Below, piece by piece: positions 33,592 through 42,362 of a stretch of 64,000 nt of DNA. The stretch is from the NCBI GenBank assembly GCA_030295235.1, contig AP026147.1, positions 186,001-250,000 on the forward strand, in the 5' to 3' direction. Made by a program: the position numbers and the translations under genes. Source of the DNA: Fistulifera solaris (lineage: Eukaryota; Bacillariophyta; Bacillariophyceae; Naviculales; Stauroneidaceae). The first letter of the stretch is position 1. Every line of letters starts with the position of its first letter. Under the pieces are notes generated by a model. The model was given only the letters and a program-made list of their open reading frames with translations, was not told the DNA's origin and ran no database searches.

Positions 33592-35745
33592 TTATTGCGT
33601 TTCGAACGTCTCCAGCAACGGATTTATTTTGAGGCGATCAAGAAAGCTTTTTAAACGAACAGCTCCCATCGAAGGCCAGAACCTGAACACTTCCTCCTGT
33701 CGTCGGTTTAGTACGCGGATGAATGACGAAAATGGGTTCAACAAAGACGTTTTCTCCGTCGATACCTCGAATTCAACATCTTTCAGAGCAAACAGTTGCG
33801 TTCTTGTACCGCCTATGATTGGAATGCGCCGTGTAGAAAACAAGATAAATTGACTCGTCACAGTGCATGATCCAGTTCCGGTCGTCCCCGGCAAAAAGCT
33901 CCAAGTGACCAAAGGTACTTGTCGAACTTTAGCAACAGCTTCAAAATCGTTCGCGGCAAGTATAGCTTTCACTGTGGCTTCCGCTTCAATATCATCAATC
34001 ATGGCCTTTTCATGCGATTGCATCGCTGCCAGTCGGTCCATGACTTGGCGGTTCTTTCGATCCAACCTCGCCGTCTGCTCTTCGTCATCCTGCATTTGCA
34101 ATGCATTGAACACCAGATTGACGGCGTTGTCCGCCTTGATCATACTGCTTTCACCCTCCGATTCTTCTTTGGTCCACGTTTGTATTTGACTCAAAGCAGA
34201 TTGTACAGATAATCCCCACGGTGGACACGCAACATGGGGAGGCGTAAAGTCGAGTGAATAATCATTCAGCGACACCGGTTGTGGTAAAGGTGTCTCGGGG
34301 ATCCCGTACATTTGAAATGTCGGTTTTAACAAGGCGATCATATTCGCACAAGCATATTCAGCTTCTCGGGCAAATTCTTCCAACTCTCCGGCGCCCTTCA
34401 ACAACTGCTGAATCAATCGATCGCGCGACAACCGTCGTAATTGACCGCAATACTGGACATCCAAGGTCGGCAATGCCGGAAAGGCTCCGAATGGTGAATG
34501 CTCCAGGGAAGAGTAAAGTAGATCGCGGGTATCCAGTTCGTCCCAGATCGTTTCAATGAGCTGCCACGAACTTTGTATTACCTGATAATCCTGTGCATTC
34601 AGTGCTGGCAACGTGGAGAACCCCTCTTTTACCGAAGGACATGCAATGTAATTCTCCAAAAGATGCGCCGAAACAGCCTGTTGCATGGATTGCTTCGTCA
34701 ATGGATTGGATGACAAGCGTATCGGTTTGCGACTGGATTGAGGTGTCTCAATGCGCTGAATCAGAGCTGCGCATTCACGTAAATGCAGACTGGGTGCATC
34801 TTTGGTCGACACTAATGTACTTGGATCTTCTTCATCGACGTCGTCATTCAAGAAAAGCCCATTTTCAATCAAATATTGAATATCCACCAGTTCGTCCTGT
34901 TCCGATTTTCTCGATGAGGTCAAAGAATCCGTACTCTCTTCATGATGATTGCTGTTATAAAACAGACGCAACAACAGTTGCCGCTCCAACGTGGATTGTT
35001 CCGTCACGAGTTGTAAATCCACGTCATACTGCTGCGACCACGTCGCTTGCATATGTCCTCCTTGTCGTTTGTCAATTTCGGCATTTTGTTTTCCCAAGGC
35101 GTGATGCAGGGCTTCCATGACGGTCCCGCACAACACATCGGGACGGATGCGGATTGTGACCGTGCGAATCGGCAACGTCGTGACATGACTTGTATCCAAG
35201 TTGGTGGACGGTTGCAATCCTACCACTGTTTGTTTTAGGGTATCTTCCGACGGCGCCACGACCCATTCTTGGACGACCGGAATCCGGCACGACGTGTTCG
35301 ACAAATGATTTGTCATGTTGACTCGATACAAGTGATTCCTTGGTTGGTGTGCCGTCGCGGACAATTGCAACACCGTCATGTGATCTTCTTGTCGATAGCG
35401 AGTCGCCTTGAGAGTCGTGGGACTGGCTGTCTCGCCATTCGTCGTATAAAACGACGAAGGACTGTGAGGAGTACTGTCTGTTTTCTGCCATTCTTCTTCG
35501 TCGGAGATCGGTAGATCCTCTTCCCAGTGAACTTGATCCAATTCTCTGCGCAACAAATCTTCCGCATGTTGTAAATCTTGCATTTCTTGATCCATATCAT
35601 CATCTTCTTCCGCCATATGAGAAGTGGAAGGGATCGAATGCAACGTGTGGGTCAAGAGCGCCTCGGCTTGTTCCAACGACGGTGCCAATCGTGCCGCCAA
35701 GGCTCGGACGGCGTCTTCGTCTTCCTCGTCAGCTTCACTTGTCAT
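33592..35745 (-). CDS. Large protein with C-terminal GRAM/PH-like domain
   Basis: 717 residues, intronless and unbroken. The first 130 residues are acidic (EEDEDAV, EEDDDMDQEMQ). The middle is mostly helical, with no recognised domain. The last 110 residues look like a GRAM/PH-type beta domain: CTVTSQFILFSTRRIPIIGG, then FALKDVEFEVSTEK, SSFIRVLNR and FRFWPSMGAVRLKSFL. GRAM domains bind phosphoinositides at membranes. A role in membrane traffic is inference only. Its 3' end comes within 20 bp of the GH125 stop on the other strand. Confidence 0.6.
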   Translation of the reverse strand: MTSEADEEDEDAVRALAARLAPSLEQAEALLTHTLHSIPSTSHMAEEDDDMDQEMQDLQHAEDLLRRELDQVHWEEDLPISDEEEWQKTDSTPHSPSSFYTTNGETASPTTLKATRYRQEDHMTVLQLSATAHQPRNHLYRVNMTNHLSNTSCRIPVVQEWVVAPSEDTLKQTVVGLQPSTNLDTSHVTTLPIRTVTIRIRPDVLCGTVMEALHHALGKQNAEIDKRQGGHMQATWSQQYDVDLQLVTEQSTLERQLLLRLFYNSNHHEESTDSLTSSRKSEQDELVDIQYLIENGLFLNDDVDEEDPSTLVSTKDAPSLHLRECAALIQRIETPQSSRKPIRLSSNPLTKQSMQQAVSAHLLENYIACPSVKEGFSTLPALNAQDYQVIQSSWQLIETIWDELDTRDLLYSSLEHSPFGAFPALPTLDVQYCGQLRRLSRDRLIQQLLKGAGELEEFAREAEYACANMIALLKPTFQMYGIPETPLPQPVSLNDYSLDFTPPHVACPPWGLSVQSALSQIQTWTKEESEGESSMIKADNAVNLVFNALQMQDDEEQTARLDRKNRQVMDRLAAMQSHEKAMIDDIEAEATVKAILAANDFEAVAKVRQVPLVTWSFLPGTTGTGSCTVTSQFILFSTRRIPIIGGTRTQLFALKDVEFEVSTEKTSLLNPFSSFIRVLNRRQEEVFRFWPSMGAVRLKSFLDRLKINPLLETFETQ

Positions 35746-36099
35746 AATGGACCGGCTTGGTTCGAGATCCTATATCTGTGTTATATAAAAGGAATGAAAG
35801 AATCAATGGCGTCGTGTTTGAGAACTCAACGGAACATTCGGTGCGTGTCATCATGGTGAGAAATTTTTTCTTCCAGTTCGAGTACCGTTCGGCTAGGCGG
35901 TATGGTCAATAAATGTAGAGAAGGCTAGAATTAGAGTGTAGTATCCGTGATTTTCGGGTACATTCAAATAGACAGTCTCCAGTACCGGTCGCGTCCGCCG
36001 TCGCAGTGCGTGTTTTTGCGTTCGTTTTTGTTTTCTCGTCGCACGATGTGAGGATGCCATTATTTGTTTTTTTCTAAACACACAACCGCTATCGTCGCC
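35746..36099. promoter_or_regulatory. Divergent promoter region with a possible small basic ORF
   Basis: It separates the GRAM gene from the ARFRP1-like gene. On the minus strand an ATG at 36060 opens 55 codons (to 35893) with a Lys/Arg-rich start, MASSHRATRKQKRTQKH. It resembles no protein I know and may be chance; its start lies only 40 bp from the GTPase ATG. Confidence 0.3.
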
Positions 36100-37179
36100 A
36101 TGTTCAGTTTAGCCTCCGGAGTCTATCAGACTTACATGGCACCCCAACAAGTCAATGTCTTGTTGGTGGGTGCTTCCAGTGTCGGTAAAACCACTTTACT
36201 GGAGCGCATCAAAGTCACGCAATTCCAGAAACAAGGCGTCGTCGTTCTCGACGACGACGATTCGCCCTTTTACAAGAACTGTATCAAGCAGAAGCCGAAG
36301 AAGAAGAAGAATTGCAGGAATCGTCATCATCCTTGGCGTCTCCGTTGCCGACTTCCTTGCCGGGTCGAATTGTAAGTCGACGACGGGTGGTCGAGCCTCG
36401 CAGTGACGAGTCAACCACCACTACAACTACAACGCCAACGCCACGCCCCAAGAAAGGTTTGTGGGTATGTCCGTCTCCACCGAAGTATCAGAATACCGTC
36501 ACGGACGATGAAGAAGATGAAGTGCTGTTGCCCGACCAGCAATCGTTAGAGACCATTGATATTCGCAACAGTGCAACAACAACAACAAAAACAACCACCG
36601 TATCTCCTCCATCTTCCTTATCACCACCACAACAACAATACGACTTGAAACCCAACCTTCGCATGTTGCCCTTTTCAAAGATTCGACCGACGATTGGCAT
36701 GAATTTAGGACAATTCAAGAATATTTATGGAGCAAAGTGTCACGTTTGGGATGTCGGAGGACGCTTGCACGATTTGTGGGAACGCTATTATGAAGATTGT
36801 GATGCCGTCCTGTTTGTGTACAAATGGGAAGAAGAAGATGTCGAAACAAATAATAATCAAAATAAGAATGAGGACGACGACGATCGACCCCGACCGCCGA
36901 CCCGACAAGAACAAAAAGTTTTGTTGCAAACCGTCCGACAAAACATTCCCGAAGACGTGCCTTTTTTGATCTTTTTTGCATTCGTGGCAAAGTCCGGCGT
37001 ACGAACGCTATACCAACAGCATTTACCGGTCGACGGAACCGTTACTGCCGACCTTGCCCAACCAAGCCCTGTGTGTCGGCAATGCCGGGACGGGACAAGG
37101 GGTCCGTGCCGCCATGGAATGGCTCTTGCCTTTGGCGAAGCAACAACAGCGAGTGCGGGACAAGTTGTCGGCCGAGTAA
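36100..37179 (+). CDS. ARFRP1-like: Divergent ARFRP1-like small GTPase with a large insert
   Basis: The start MFSLASGVYQTYMAPQQVNV matches the N-terminus of ARFRP1, which supports 36100 over 36064. The P-loop is GASSVGKTT (24-32). About 120 extra residues, acidic then Thr/Pro-rich, separate the P-loop from switch I (RPTIGMNLG). Switch II is WDVGGRLHDLW, with Arg where the catalytic Gln stands. The NKxD guanine-specificity motif expected after VPFLIF is absent. The C-terminal ALCVGNAGTGQGVRAAMEWL matches the SAK region. ARFRP1 directs ARL1/golgin recruitment at the trans-Golgi. This copy may bind nucleotide weakly. The T4 at 36268-36271 lacks a base and the T6 at 36972-36977 has one extra; 359 residues when both are allowed for. 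Confidence 0.7.
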
Positions 37180-37333
37180 TTAAAGGTGTCAAACAATTTT
37201 ACAAATGCGCTCGTCACTTCGAATTAATCTATGTTTTATTAGCGTAAACGCTTCCTATTCCATTTTATCCGTGTAGTATTAGGGCCGTTCTGTTAACCGC
37301 CTTCAAAACCACAAAAAGAATAAATCCCTTTTT

Positions 37334-37860
37334 CTAATCTTCCACTTGAATAATTTGTCCCCGATGATCGCGGGTTTTTTTTGGTTTCTTGGTCCACTGT
37401 CCTTCCTTGTAACTGGATCTCAATATGATTCGGGGTGGATCGGCCGGGGCATACAGCAGGGCCGAATGCCCCGACGTTTCAATCAATTCCACCTCTTTTA
37501 AAGACAGTAAATTCAATTCCAACACCATCTGTTGCGCGGTGGCATAGACGTGACGAATATTATCGCGCGAAATGCCCCGAATTTGGACCAATTCGTGTTG
37601 CTGCAACGCCTGTTGGATGCTTTGCAGTGTCTCCTCTGCTGGATCGTTTTCCGGGAGAAAGACTTGTGAGAGCGATTTCCGTGCCAATCGTCGAGCGGCT
37701 TCTTTGCGCAAGAATTTGATTTGATTGGTGTTACGGCGAACAGACGTGTCGTCGTCCAAGTTCGAGTTGTTGTGGGTGATGTGACAGAAAAGGCGTGGAG
37801 GGTCTCTGTCCAGAAGAAGAAGGGTAATATCCCGAGAAGAAAGCGAAAGGTCGATGGCAT
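37334..37860 (-). CDS. Plastid-targeted CRM (YhbY-like) RNA-binding domain protein
   Basis: The CRM domain is clear: KFLRKEAARRLARKSLSQVF, then QQALQQHELVQIRG and a final GHSALLYAP. Bacterial YhbY and plant CRM proteins bind pre-ribosomal RNA or group II introns. Start at 37860 gives a signal peptide (MPSTFRFLLGILPFFFW) followed by LHAFSVTS, a cleavage site with Phe at +1, and a Thr/Arg-rich transit peptide, as diatom plastid proteins have. This requires one more base at 37731-37732 (AA to AAA on the coding strand) to join RLFAV to NTNQIKFL. An unbroken alternative start exists at 37921 but lacks any presequence logic. 175 residues. Confidence 0.75.
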
Positions 37861-38311
37861 ATTGTGGTCTCTGAATTATTGAATCAAGAAAGACCAGGAA
37901 GAATGGTAGATAATAGTCCAAGATGGTTCCAAAGAGTGATTGATATATTGTTCTTATTCATTTATTTCACTTTCGTTTTTTCGTTTCGTCGCATCATCGC
38001 GCGTCTCGTTTTGAACCAAAATTATATTTTGAATGGTGCGAAGGAGCGATGGTTTTCTATAGCCTCAAAGTGTAAAAACACGACTCGGTTTCAGTCACAC
38101 CTCACAACACAGCTCTAAGGGAGTTGTTGATCATCCATTGGCGCAATTGTTCTGTTTTGGCTTTAGCAATCGGTTTCATTTGTATGCAATATTCTCATTT
38201 CTATTATTGAGAGTTAACAGGTCATTGAATCTTTAGGATAAAAACTAGAGCATTTCAAACACATACATATCATAAAATAATGTACAATTCAATTTATACA
38301 ATAACACACCA
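37861..38311. other. Intergenic stretch
   Basis: Between the CRM gene start and the LYR gene stop, both on the minus strand. A/T-rich toward 38220-38310. No gene recognised. Confidence 0.4.
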
Positions 38312-38656
38312 TCACCTCCGCGTCGTATCTTGTTCAATCCGTTTCCACGCTGCCAAGGTCGCATCATTGAATTTTTGTTGGACTTGCTGCAAACAATCCC
38401 GTCCCGTAATCATCATGCGCGCCAAAATCAGTGGATCCGTTTCTTCCCGCGAGGCTTCAAATTCTTGACGGGCTTGTTGTTTCAGCAGCAAATTATACGG
38501 TTTTCCGGTAACCGGATCGGCCCAATGAAAATGTTTGGCCGTCCGCAAGATTTCGCGATACAACGACAAGGCTTCTTTGCGACGGGTCGTGTCGGTGAGA
38601 TGTTTCATCGGTTTCTCGAGTGTGTTGGCGTTGGGAATCCATATTCGTGGGGGCAT
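38312..38656 (-). CDS. LYR-motif (Complex1_LYR) mitochondrial protein
   Basis: 114 residues. The LYR signature is in EALSLYREILRTAKHFHW, followed by the conserved Phe/Arg helix ARQEFEASREETDP and a closing ITGRDCLQQVQ helix. LYR proteins bind the acyl carrier protein and act as assembly factors for respiratory complexes or for Fe-S transfer. The start at 38656 (MPPRIWIPNANTLEK) is preferred; an in-frame ATG at 38776 would add a strongly hydrophobic leader unusual for the family. Confidence 0.8.
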   Translation of the reverse strand: MPPRIWIPNANTLEKPMKHLTDTTRRKEALSLYREILRTAKHFHWADPVTGKPYNLLLKQQARQEFEASREETDPLILARMMITGRDCLQQVQQKFNDATLAAWKRIEQDTTRR

Positions 38657-39122
38657 TGTACGGAAACGCGATGATTTAAGGAATGACAAGAATGTCAACG
38701 ACAGTGCAGAGAATGAAAATGGTAAGTGAAGTTGCAACAACAAGAGCGTAAACGCAATCAAAGAAAATATAAACAAAGCGATGCGAGCGCAAGTAAAATG
38801 CGACGAGATGCGACGATGACGTCGATCGAGCGAAATGCATCAATGAATGTCTGTCCTTCGTGCTTTCGAACGGACGACGGACGGCTCGAACGGCATTGAA
38901 ATGGTACTTCGCAAGCGAGTCTCACTCAGACTATAACAATGTGTTGTACAGATGCCGAAGCGGAACAAAATTTAAAGCAAAATTTCGAACTGCGGCAAAA
39001 ACAAAAGGCTTCGGTTGCCGCACTCATCGGAATGTCATTGCCTTTTATTAGATCATACATTCCAGTTTACATTTCGACTCGGTTTGTTAATTGATCTCCA
39101 ACATTCTACCGGCAAAGTCAAC
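38657..39122. promoter_or_regulatory. Divergent promoter region, LYR / phytochelatin-synthase-like
   Basis: Both flanking genes point outward. An in-frame ATG at 39015 would extend the downstream protein by 36 residues. No other coding or repeat signal seen. Confidence 0.35.
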
Positions 39123-40910
39123 ATGAAATTCGCGTCCGTCGTTCGCAATGACGACGCCTCACATTTGTCGGAACGAACTCGCCTATTACGGACCGAATCA
39201 TCCTCTTCAGCAGAGAAGAATCATCAAGATGACGAATCAACCAATAGGATATTCTACTGGATCGGCGGTGGCTTACTGCTGTTCTGTGTACTCTGCTTTC
39301 CACATTCTTTTAAATCGTCCTCGGCGACGACTCATTCACCGGACGAGGCCACCATGATGCAACTCTTGCGACAGTGGGACGAATGGGGCAAGCAGAAAGC
39401 ATCGTACAACATGTGGGGGAAGAAGTACACGGACGACGACTCATCATCGTCATTGCGTCCCCAGAAATTATCGAATTCATCCACAACGACCGATGTTGTG
39501 GACGAAGAGGATGCAGAACATGCACCAAAGAAGAACAACAACTTGCATCACGCACAAGAGTGGGCGCAAGAGACATGGAAGAATGCTTCCCACGAAGCCG
39601 AACAATGGTGGCAGGATACTGACAACAACAGGCAATCGACACAAGAATGGTTTCATCACGCCTGGAATCAAACATCGCAACAAGCGCACGCAATATGGAA
39701 TCGTTTGCAACAACAAGAACAACCCCAAATTTGGTGGAATCAAACGATGCACACGGAACAGCAGTGGTGGAATCAGACCTTGCGTCATTTGCATCGGTTC
39801 GGAAGGACCGTGCAGTCGTGGTGGGGACAGGCCACTGCGGAGACGCAAAACGAAACACAAGTGTTGGGACAACAGTTTCAACAGTGGTGGGCCCAAGCCA
39901 GTCAAGTCGAACGACAATGGTGGAAGGATACCGTCCAAGCGTCCCGACAATTCGAGCAGGTTGCGGAACAGAAAACCGGTCTCTGGTGGGATGCCACCAA
40001 GGCGGTGACCGGAAAACAGTGGAATTATACCGTTCATCAAGAACACGTGTGGTGGAATGCGACGGAACGATGGTTTCATGATCATCAATTGGTGGATACG
40101 GCGGCGGACCAGCCGTTATTGTACATGAATTCATCGCAGGCGTATTCCATGCTCATGAATGGCTACGGCTGGTACGATTATTCGTCCGATTTCTTCTTGT
40201 ATCAGTCGGGATGGGATGCCCAAATCAACCAAGCTTACTGTGCGGTGGCGTCGTCGGCCGCCGTGCTCAATTCTTTGCGTGCGCAATTGACGTTGCCGAT
40301 CGATGCCATGTACGATCCCCACCCGTACGCGACACAATCTATTCTGTTGAGTGCGGACTGCGTCAATCGCAAAGTGGTCCGGTACAACGATACCTTCAAT
40401 GGTATTTTGCAATTTCCCGGTGGACTCTCGTTATCGCAGGCCCGACAATTGCTTCAATGTCACTTGGATTCGTCCATCTGGGATGTGACGATCGTTCACG
40501 TCGATCCCTCCGATACAACGACCGATCAAGTCCGAAGGGATTTACAAAGTGCACTCAAGGACCCGAATGCTCGTGTTTTGATCAACTACGATCGTCGGGG
40601 ATTGGGACAAGAGGGAGGAGGACACTTTTCGCCACTGGGTAGCTATTCACCACAGCATGACGCCTTTTTGATAATGGATGTTGCCAAATACAAATATCCT
40701 CCCGTTTGGGTCCCCACCGCTCGCTTGGTGGCGGCTATGGGAACGGTGGATGCGTGTGGGATGTGGGATTATCCGCAACAACAAGATCGATTGGCCGAAA
40801 AGGGCTTGTTGCGACCCGACTCGTCACGGTCGTTTGAGAAAGCACAGGCTATTTTGGGCTGTGAAGAACGCTTCCGGGGATATTTGATTGTGAAGCGTCA
40901 GACGGAATGA
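39123..40910 (+). CDS. Membrane protein with Trp-repeat stalk and phytochelatin-synthase-like domain
   Basis: 595 residues, intronless. Cytosolic tail 1-42, membrane anchor 43-60, then a stalk (147-317) built on an 11-residue Trp repeat. The C-terminal papain-like domain is of the phytochelatin synthase family: Cys373 in AYCAVASSAAVLNSL, His501 in GGGHFSPLGSY and Asp519 in LIMDVAKYKYPPVWVP match the Cys/His/Asp triad of plant enzymes. The enzyme joins gamma-Glu-Cys units from glutathione to make metal-binding phytochelatins, or acts as a glutathione-conjugate peptidase. Topology and about seven N-x-T/S sites in the stalk put the domain in a secretory or vacuolar lumen, unusual for a family that is normally cytosolic. 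Confidence 0.8.
   Translation: MKFASVVRNDDASHLSERTRLLRTESSSSAEKNHQDDESTNRIFYWIGGGLLLFCVLCFPHSFKSSSATTHSPDEATMMQLLRQWDEWGKQKASYNMWGKKYTDDDSSSSLRPQKLSNSSTTTDVVDEEDAEHAPKKNNNLHHAQEWAQETWKNASHEAEQWWQDTDNNRQSTQEWFHHAWNQTSQQAHAIWNRLQQQEQPQIWWNQTMHTEQQWWNQTLRHLHRFGRTVQSWWGQATAETQNETQVLGQQFQQWWAQASQVERQWWKDTVQASRQFEQVAEQKTGLWWDATKAVTGKQWNYTVHQEHVWWNATERWFHDHQLVDTAADQPLLYMNSSQAYSMLMNGYGWYDYSSDFFLYQSGWDAQINQAYCAVASSAAVLNSLRAQLTLPIDAMYDPHPYATQSILLSADCVNRKVVRYNDTFNGILQFPGGLSLSQARQLLQCHLDSSIWDVTIVHVDPSDTTTDQVRRDLQSALKDPNARVLINYDRRGLGQEGGGHFSPLGSYSPQHDAFLIMDVAKYKYPPVWVPTARLVAAMGTVDACGMWDYPQQQDRLAEKGLLRPDSSRSFEKAQAILGCEERFRGYLIVKRQTE
39561..40073 (+). repeat. 11-residue (33-nt) tryptophan repeat in coding sequence
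   Basis: Trp or Trp-Trp pairs recur at residues 151/152, 162/163, 181, 192, 204/205, 215/216, 233/234, 255/256, 266/267, 288/289, 300 and 310/311. Most gaps are 11 or 22 residues. N-linked sequons recur beside the Trp (NAS, NQT three times, NYT, NAT). A hendecad spacing suits a right-handed coiled coil or a helix with a Trp stripe. Confidence 0.7.
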
Positions 40911-41168
40911 GTGATTGGCATTCAACGCAATAGCAATGGTTCGATTTGAAAAAAGTGATTGTGAATATTAACGTCGTGAACCGAATCCGTTAAAAATGTT
41001 AATTTTAATTGTGAATTGACCCTTGTATATTATATCTTTATTCCTTTCTTCGGATGTCGAAGAGAGTTTAGGTTTTACGATGTACTAGCCCTTCGGCGTC
41101 CAAACAAGAATCGTCGTGCTATCGCAATGCGTGTGAGACTTCATAGAAAAAGAACGCTCGATGTCGAA
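40911..41168. other. Convergent intergenic stretch
   Basis: Between the stop of the phytochelatin-synthase-like gene and the 3' end of the zinc-finger gene. A/T-rich near 40960-41040. Nothing else seen. Confidence 0.4.
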
Positions 41169-41239
41169 TCACGTACCAGACCGAGTGGATTGACTCATCG
41201 TACTGGTGGGTGGTGCTCCACGTCCATTGAGGCGGGTTG

Positions 41240-41950
41240 TCACTTGCATGGGTGGAAGATAATCGGGACTTTGAAACATGGGTACTTTGGAATTATTATC
41301 TTCGGTCGTCGTGGGACGTCGTCGTGGAGGCCTTGTCGGGGTTCGTCGGGTAACGAATGCGAGTCCGTGCTGTTGGTGCGTGGGATGGGGGCACGTGCGA
41401 ACCAGCAATCATCCAAGGAATGTCCTCGTCTTCGTTCGGGGGCGGGAATTCTCGAGGAGTCCTCGTTCATGTGTTCATCAAACGGATTGATGGGAATTAT
41501 AGGAGACTCGGAGATTGTTGTTGTTGTCGGAGATGCCGACTGTTCCGTACTTATGATCGATGCTGTTCTGGATGAACCGCACAAACAACAAACAGGATTC
41601 CCATCTTCCGCATTATTCTCGTATCGACATTGCGTACAAGACCATTTGATGGTAGAGCGGTCTACTTTTGGAAGCAGTCCATTGGTATTTTGGCTATCAC
41701 TGGATTTGGTACGAAAGATTTTAGGCAATGGCACTTTGCGTTGCGTGGTCAGGGACACCTTTTTCCCCGTGTCGATGAATATCCCAGAAGTCGTCTGATC
41801 CAGTGTTCGCGCGACAATTTGGGCGGTATCGTCTTCTTCTTCAGATAAATGTGGACGCTGGGCTGCTGATGATGGAAGCCGATGGGCGCATTCATCCATA
41901 GCTGCCATTTCGTTGGAGGCTTCGTTTGAGAGTTTTTGGGAAGGGCTCAT
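41240..41950 (-). CDS. RanBP2-type zinc-finger protein
   Basis: 236 residues as printed, intronless. The only folded element is a RanBP2 zinc finger near residues 103-127: KWSCTQCRYEN followed by NPVCCLCGSS, giving W-x-C-x2-C and a distal C-x2-C pair. Such fingers bind ubiquitin or single-stranded RNA. The rest is Ser/Pro/Thr-rich and probably disordered. The C-terminus is uncertain: the minus-strand frame ending at 41169 reads KVPMFQSPDYLPPMQV onward, looks more protein-like, and would follow if one base were missing near 41350. The ATG at 41950 is the first available. Confidence 0.6.
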   Translation of the reverse strand: MSPSQKLSNEASNEMAAMDECAHRLPSSAAQRPHLSEEEDDTAQIVARTLDQTTSGIFIDTGKKVSLTTQRKVPLPKIFRTKSSDSQNTNGLLPKVDRSTIKWSCTQCRYENNAEDGNPVCCLCGSSRTASIISTEQSASPTTTTISESPIIPINPFDEHMNEDSSRIPAPERRRGHSLDDCWFARAPIPRTNSTDSHSLPDEPRQGLHDDVPRRPKIIIPKYPCFKVPIIFHPCK

Positions 41951-42362
41951 GAAATAAATTAACGACTTTCACAATCCTTTCCAGTAGGAGTGATAAGTAC
42001 CAGGTAAGTAAGATTCTTTATATTGCGCTCTTACAACGATTCTTGTGCTATTCAAATGCTGCTTATCATCGTCGCTCGCTTTCGGCAACCCTTCTTGGCG
42101 ATCTTGTTGGTGAAGAACGCGGAGGAGGCTCTTTTTACATTGTGGGTCATTCGCGGCATTCGGGGCTTAAATTTCCAGTTGATAATGGTCATTCTCCCAA
42201 TCCCTATTAGCGTTACTGTTACTAAAATCAAAAAAATGAGTTAGCTAGAGCTCCATCACGAAATGATTCATTCTTTGAACTAATCGAGCTGTCCTGCTAT
42301 GAAATTAACCAAGCAATTGGCCTATTTAATAAATTTTTAATAAAAATATAAATTTTTTTAAC
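41951..42362. other. Intergenic stretch
   Basis: Upstream of the zinc-finger gene and downstream of the UDP-glucuronate decarboxylase gene, both minus strand. A/T-rich close to 42320-42360. No gene recognised. Confidence 0.4.

Noticed and set aside
39310-40134. Long minus-strand ORFs of 274 and 203 codons
   Set aside because: Antisense to the Trp-repeat stalk; the open frames follow from the absence of stops opposite repeated codons.
41016-41798. 260-codon plus-strand ORF
   Set aside because: Antisense to the RanBP2 zinc-finger gene, with irregular composition and no motif; the minus strand has the Cys pairs.
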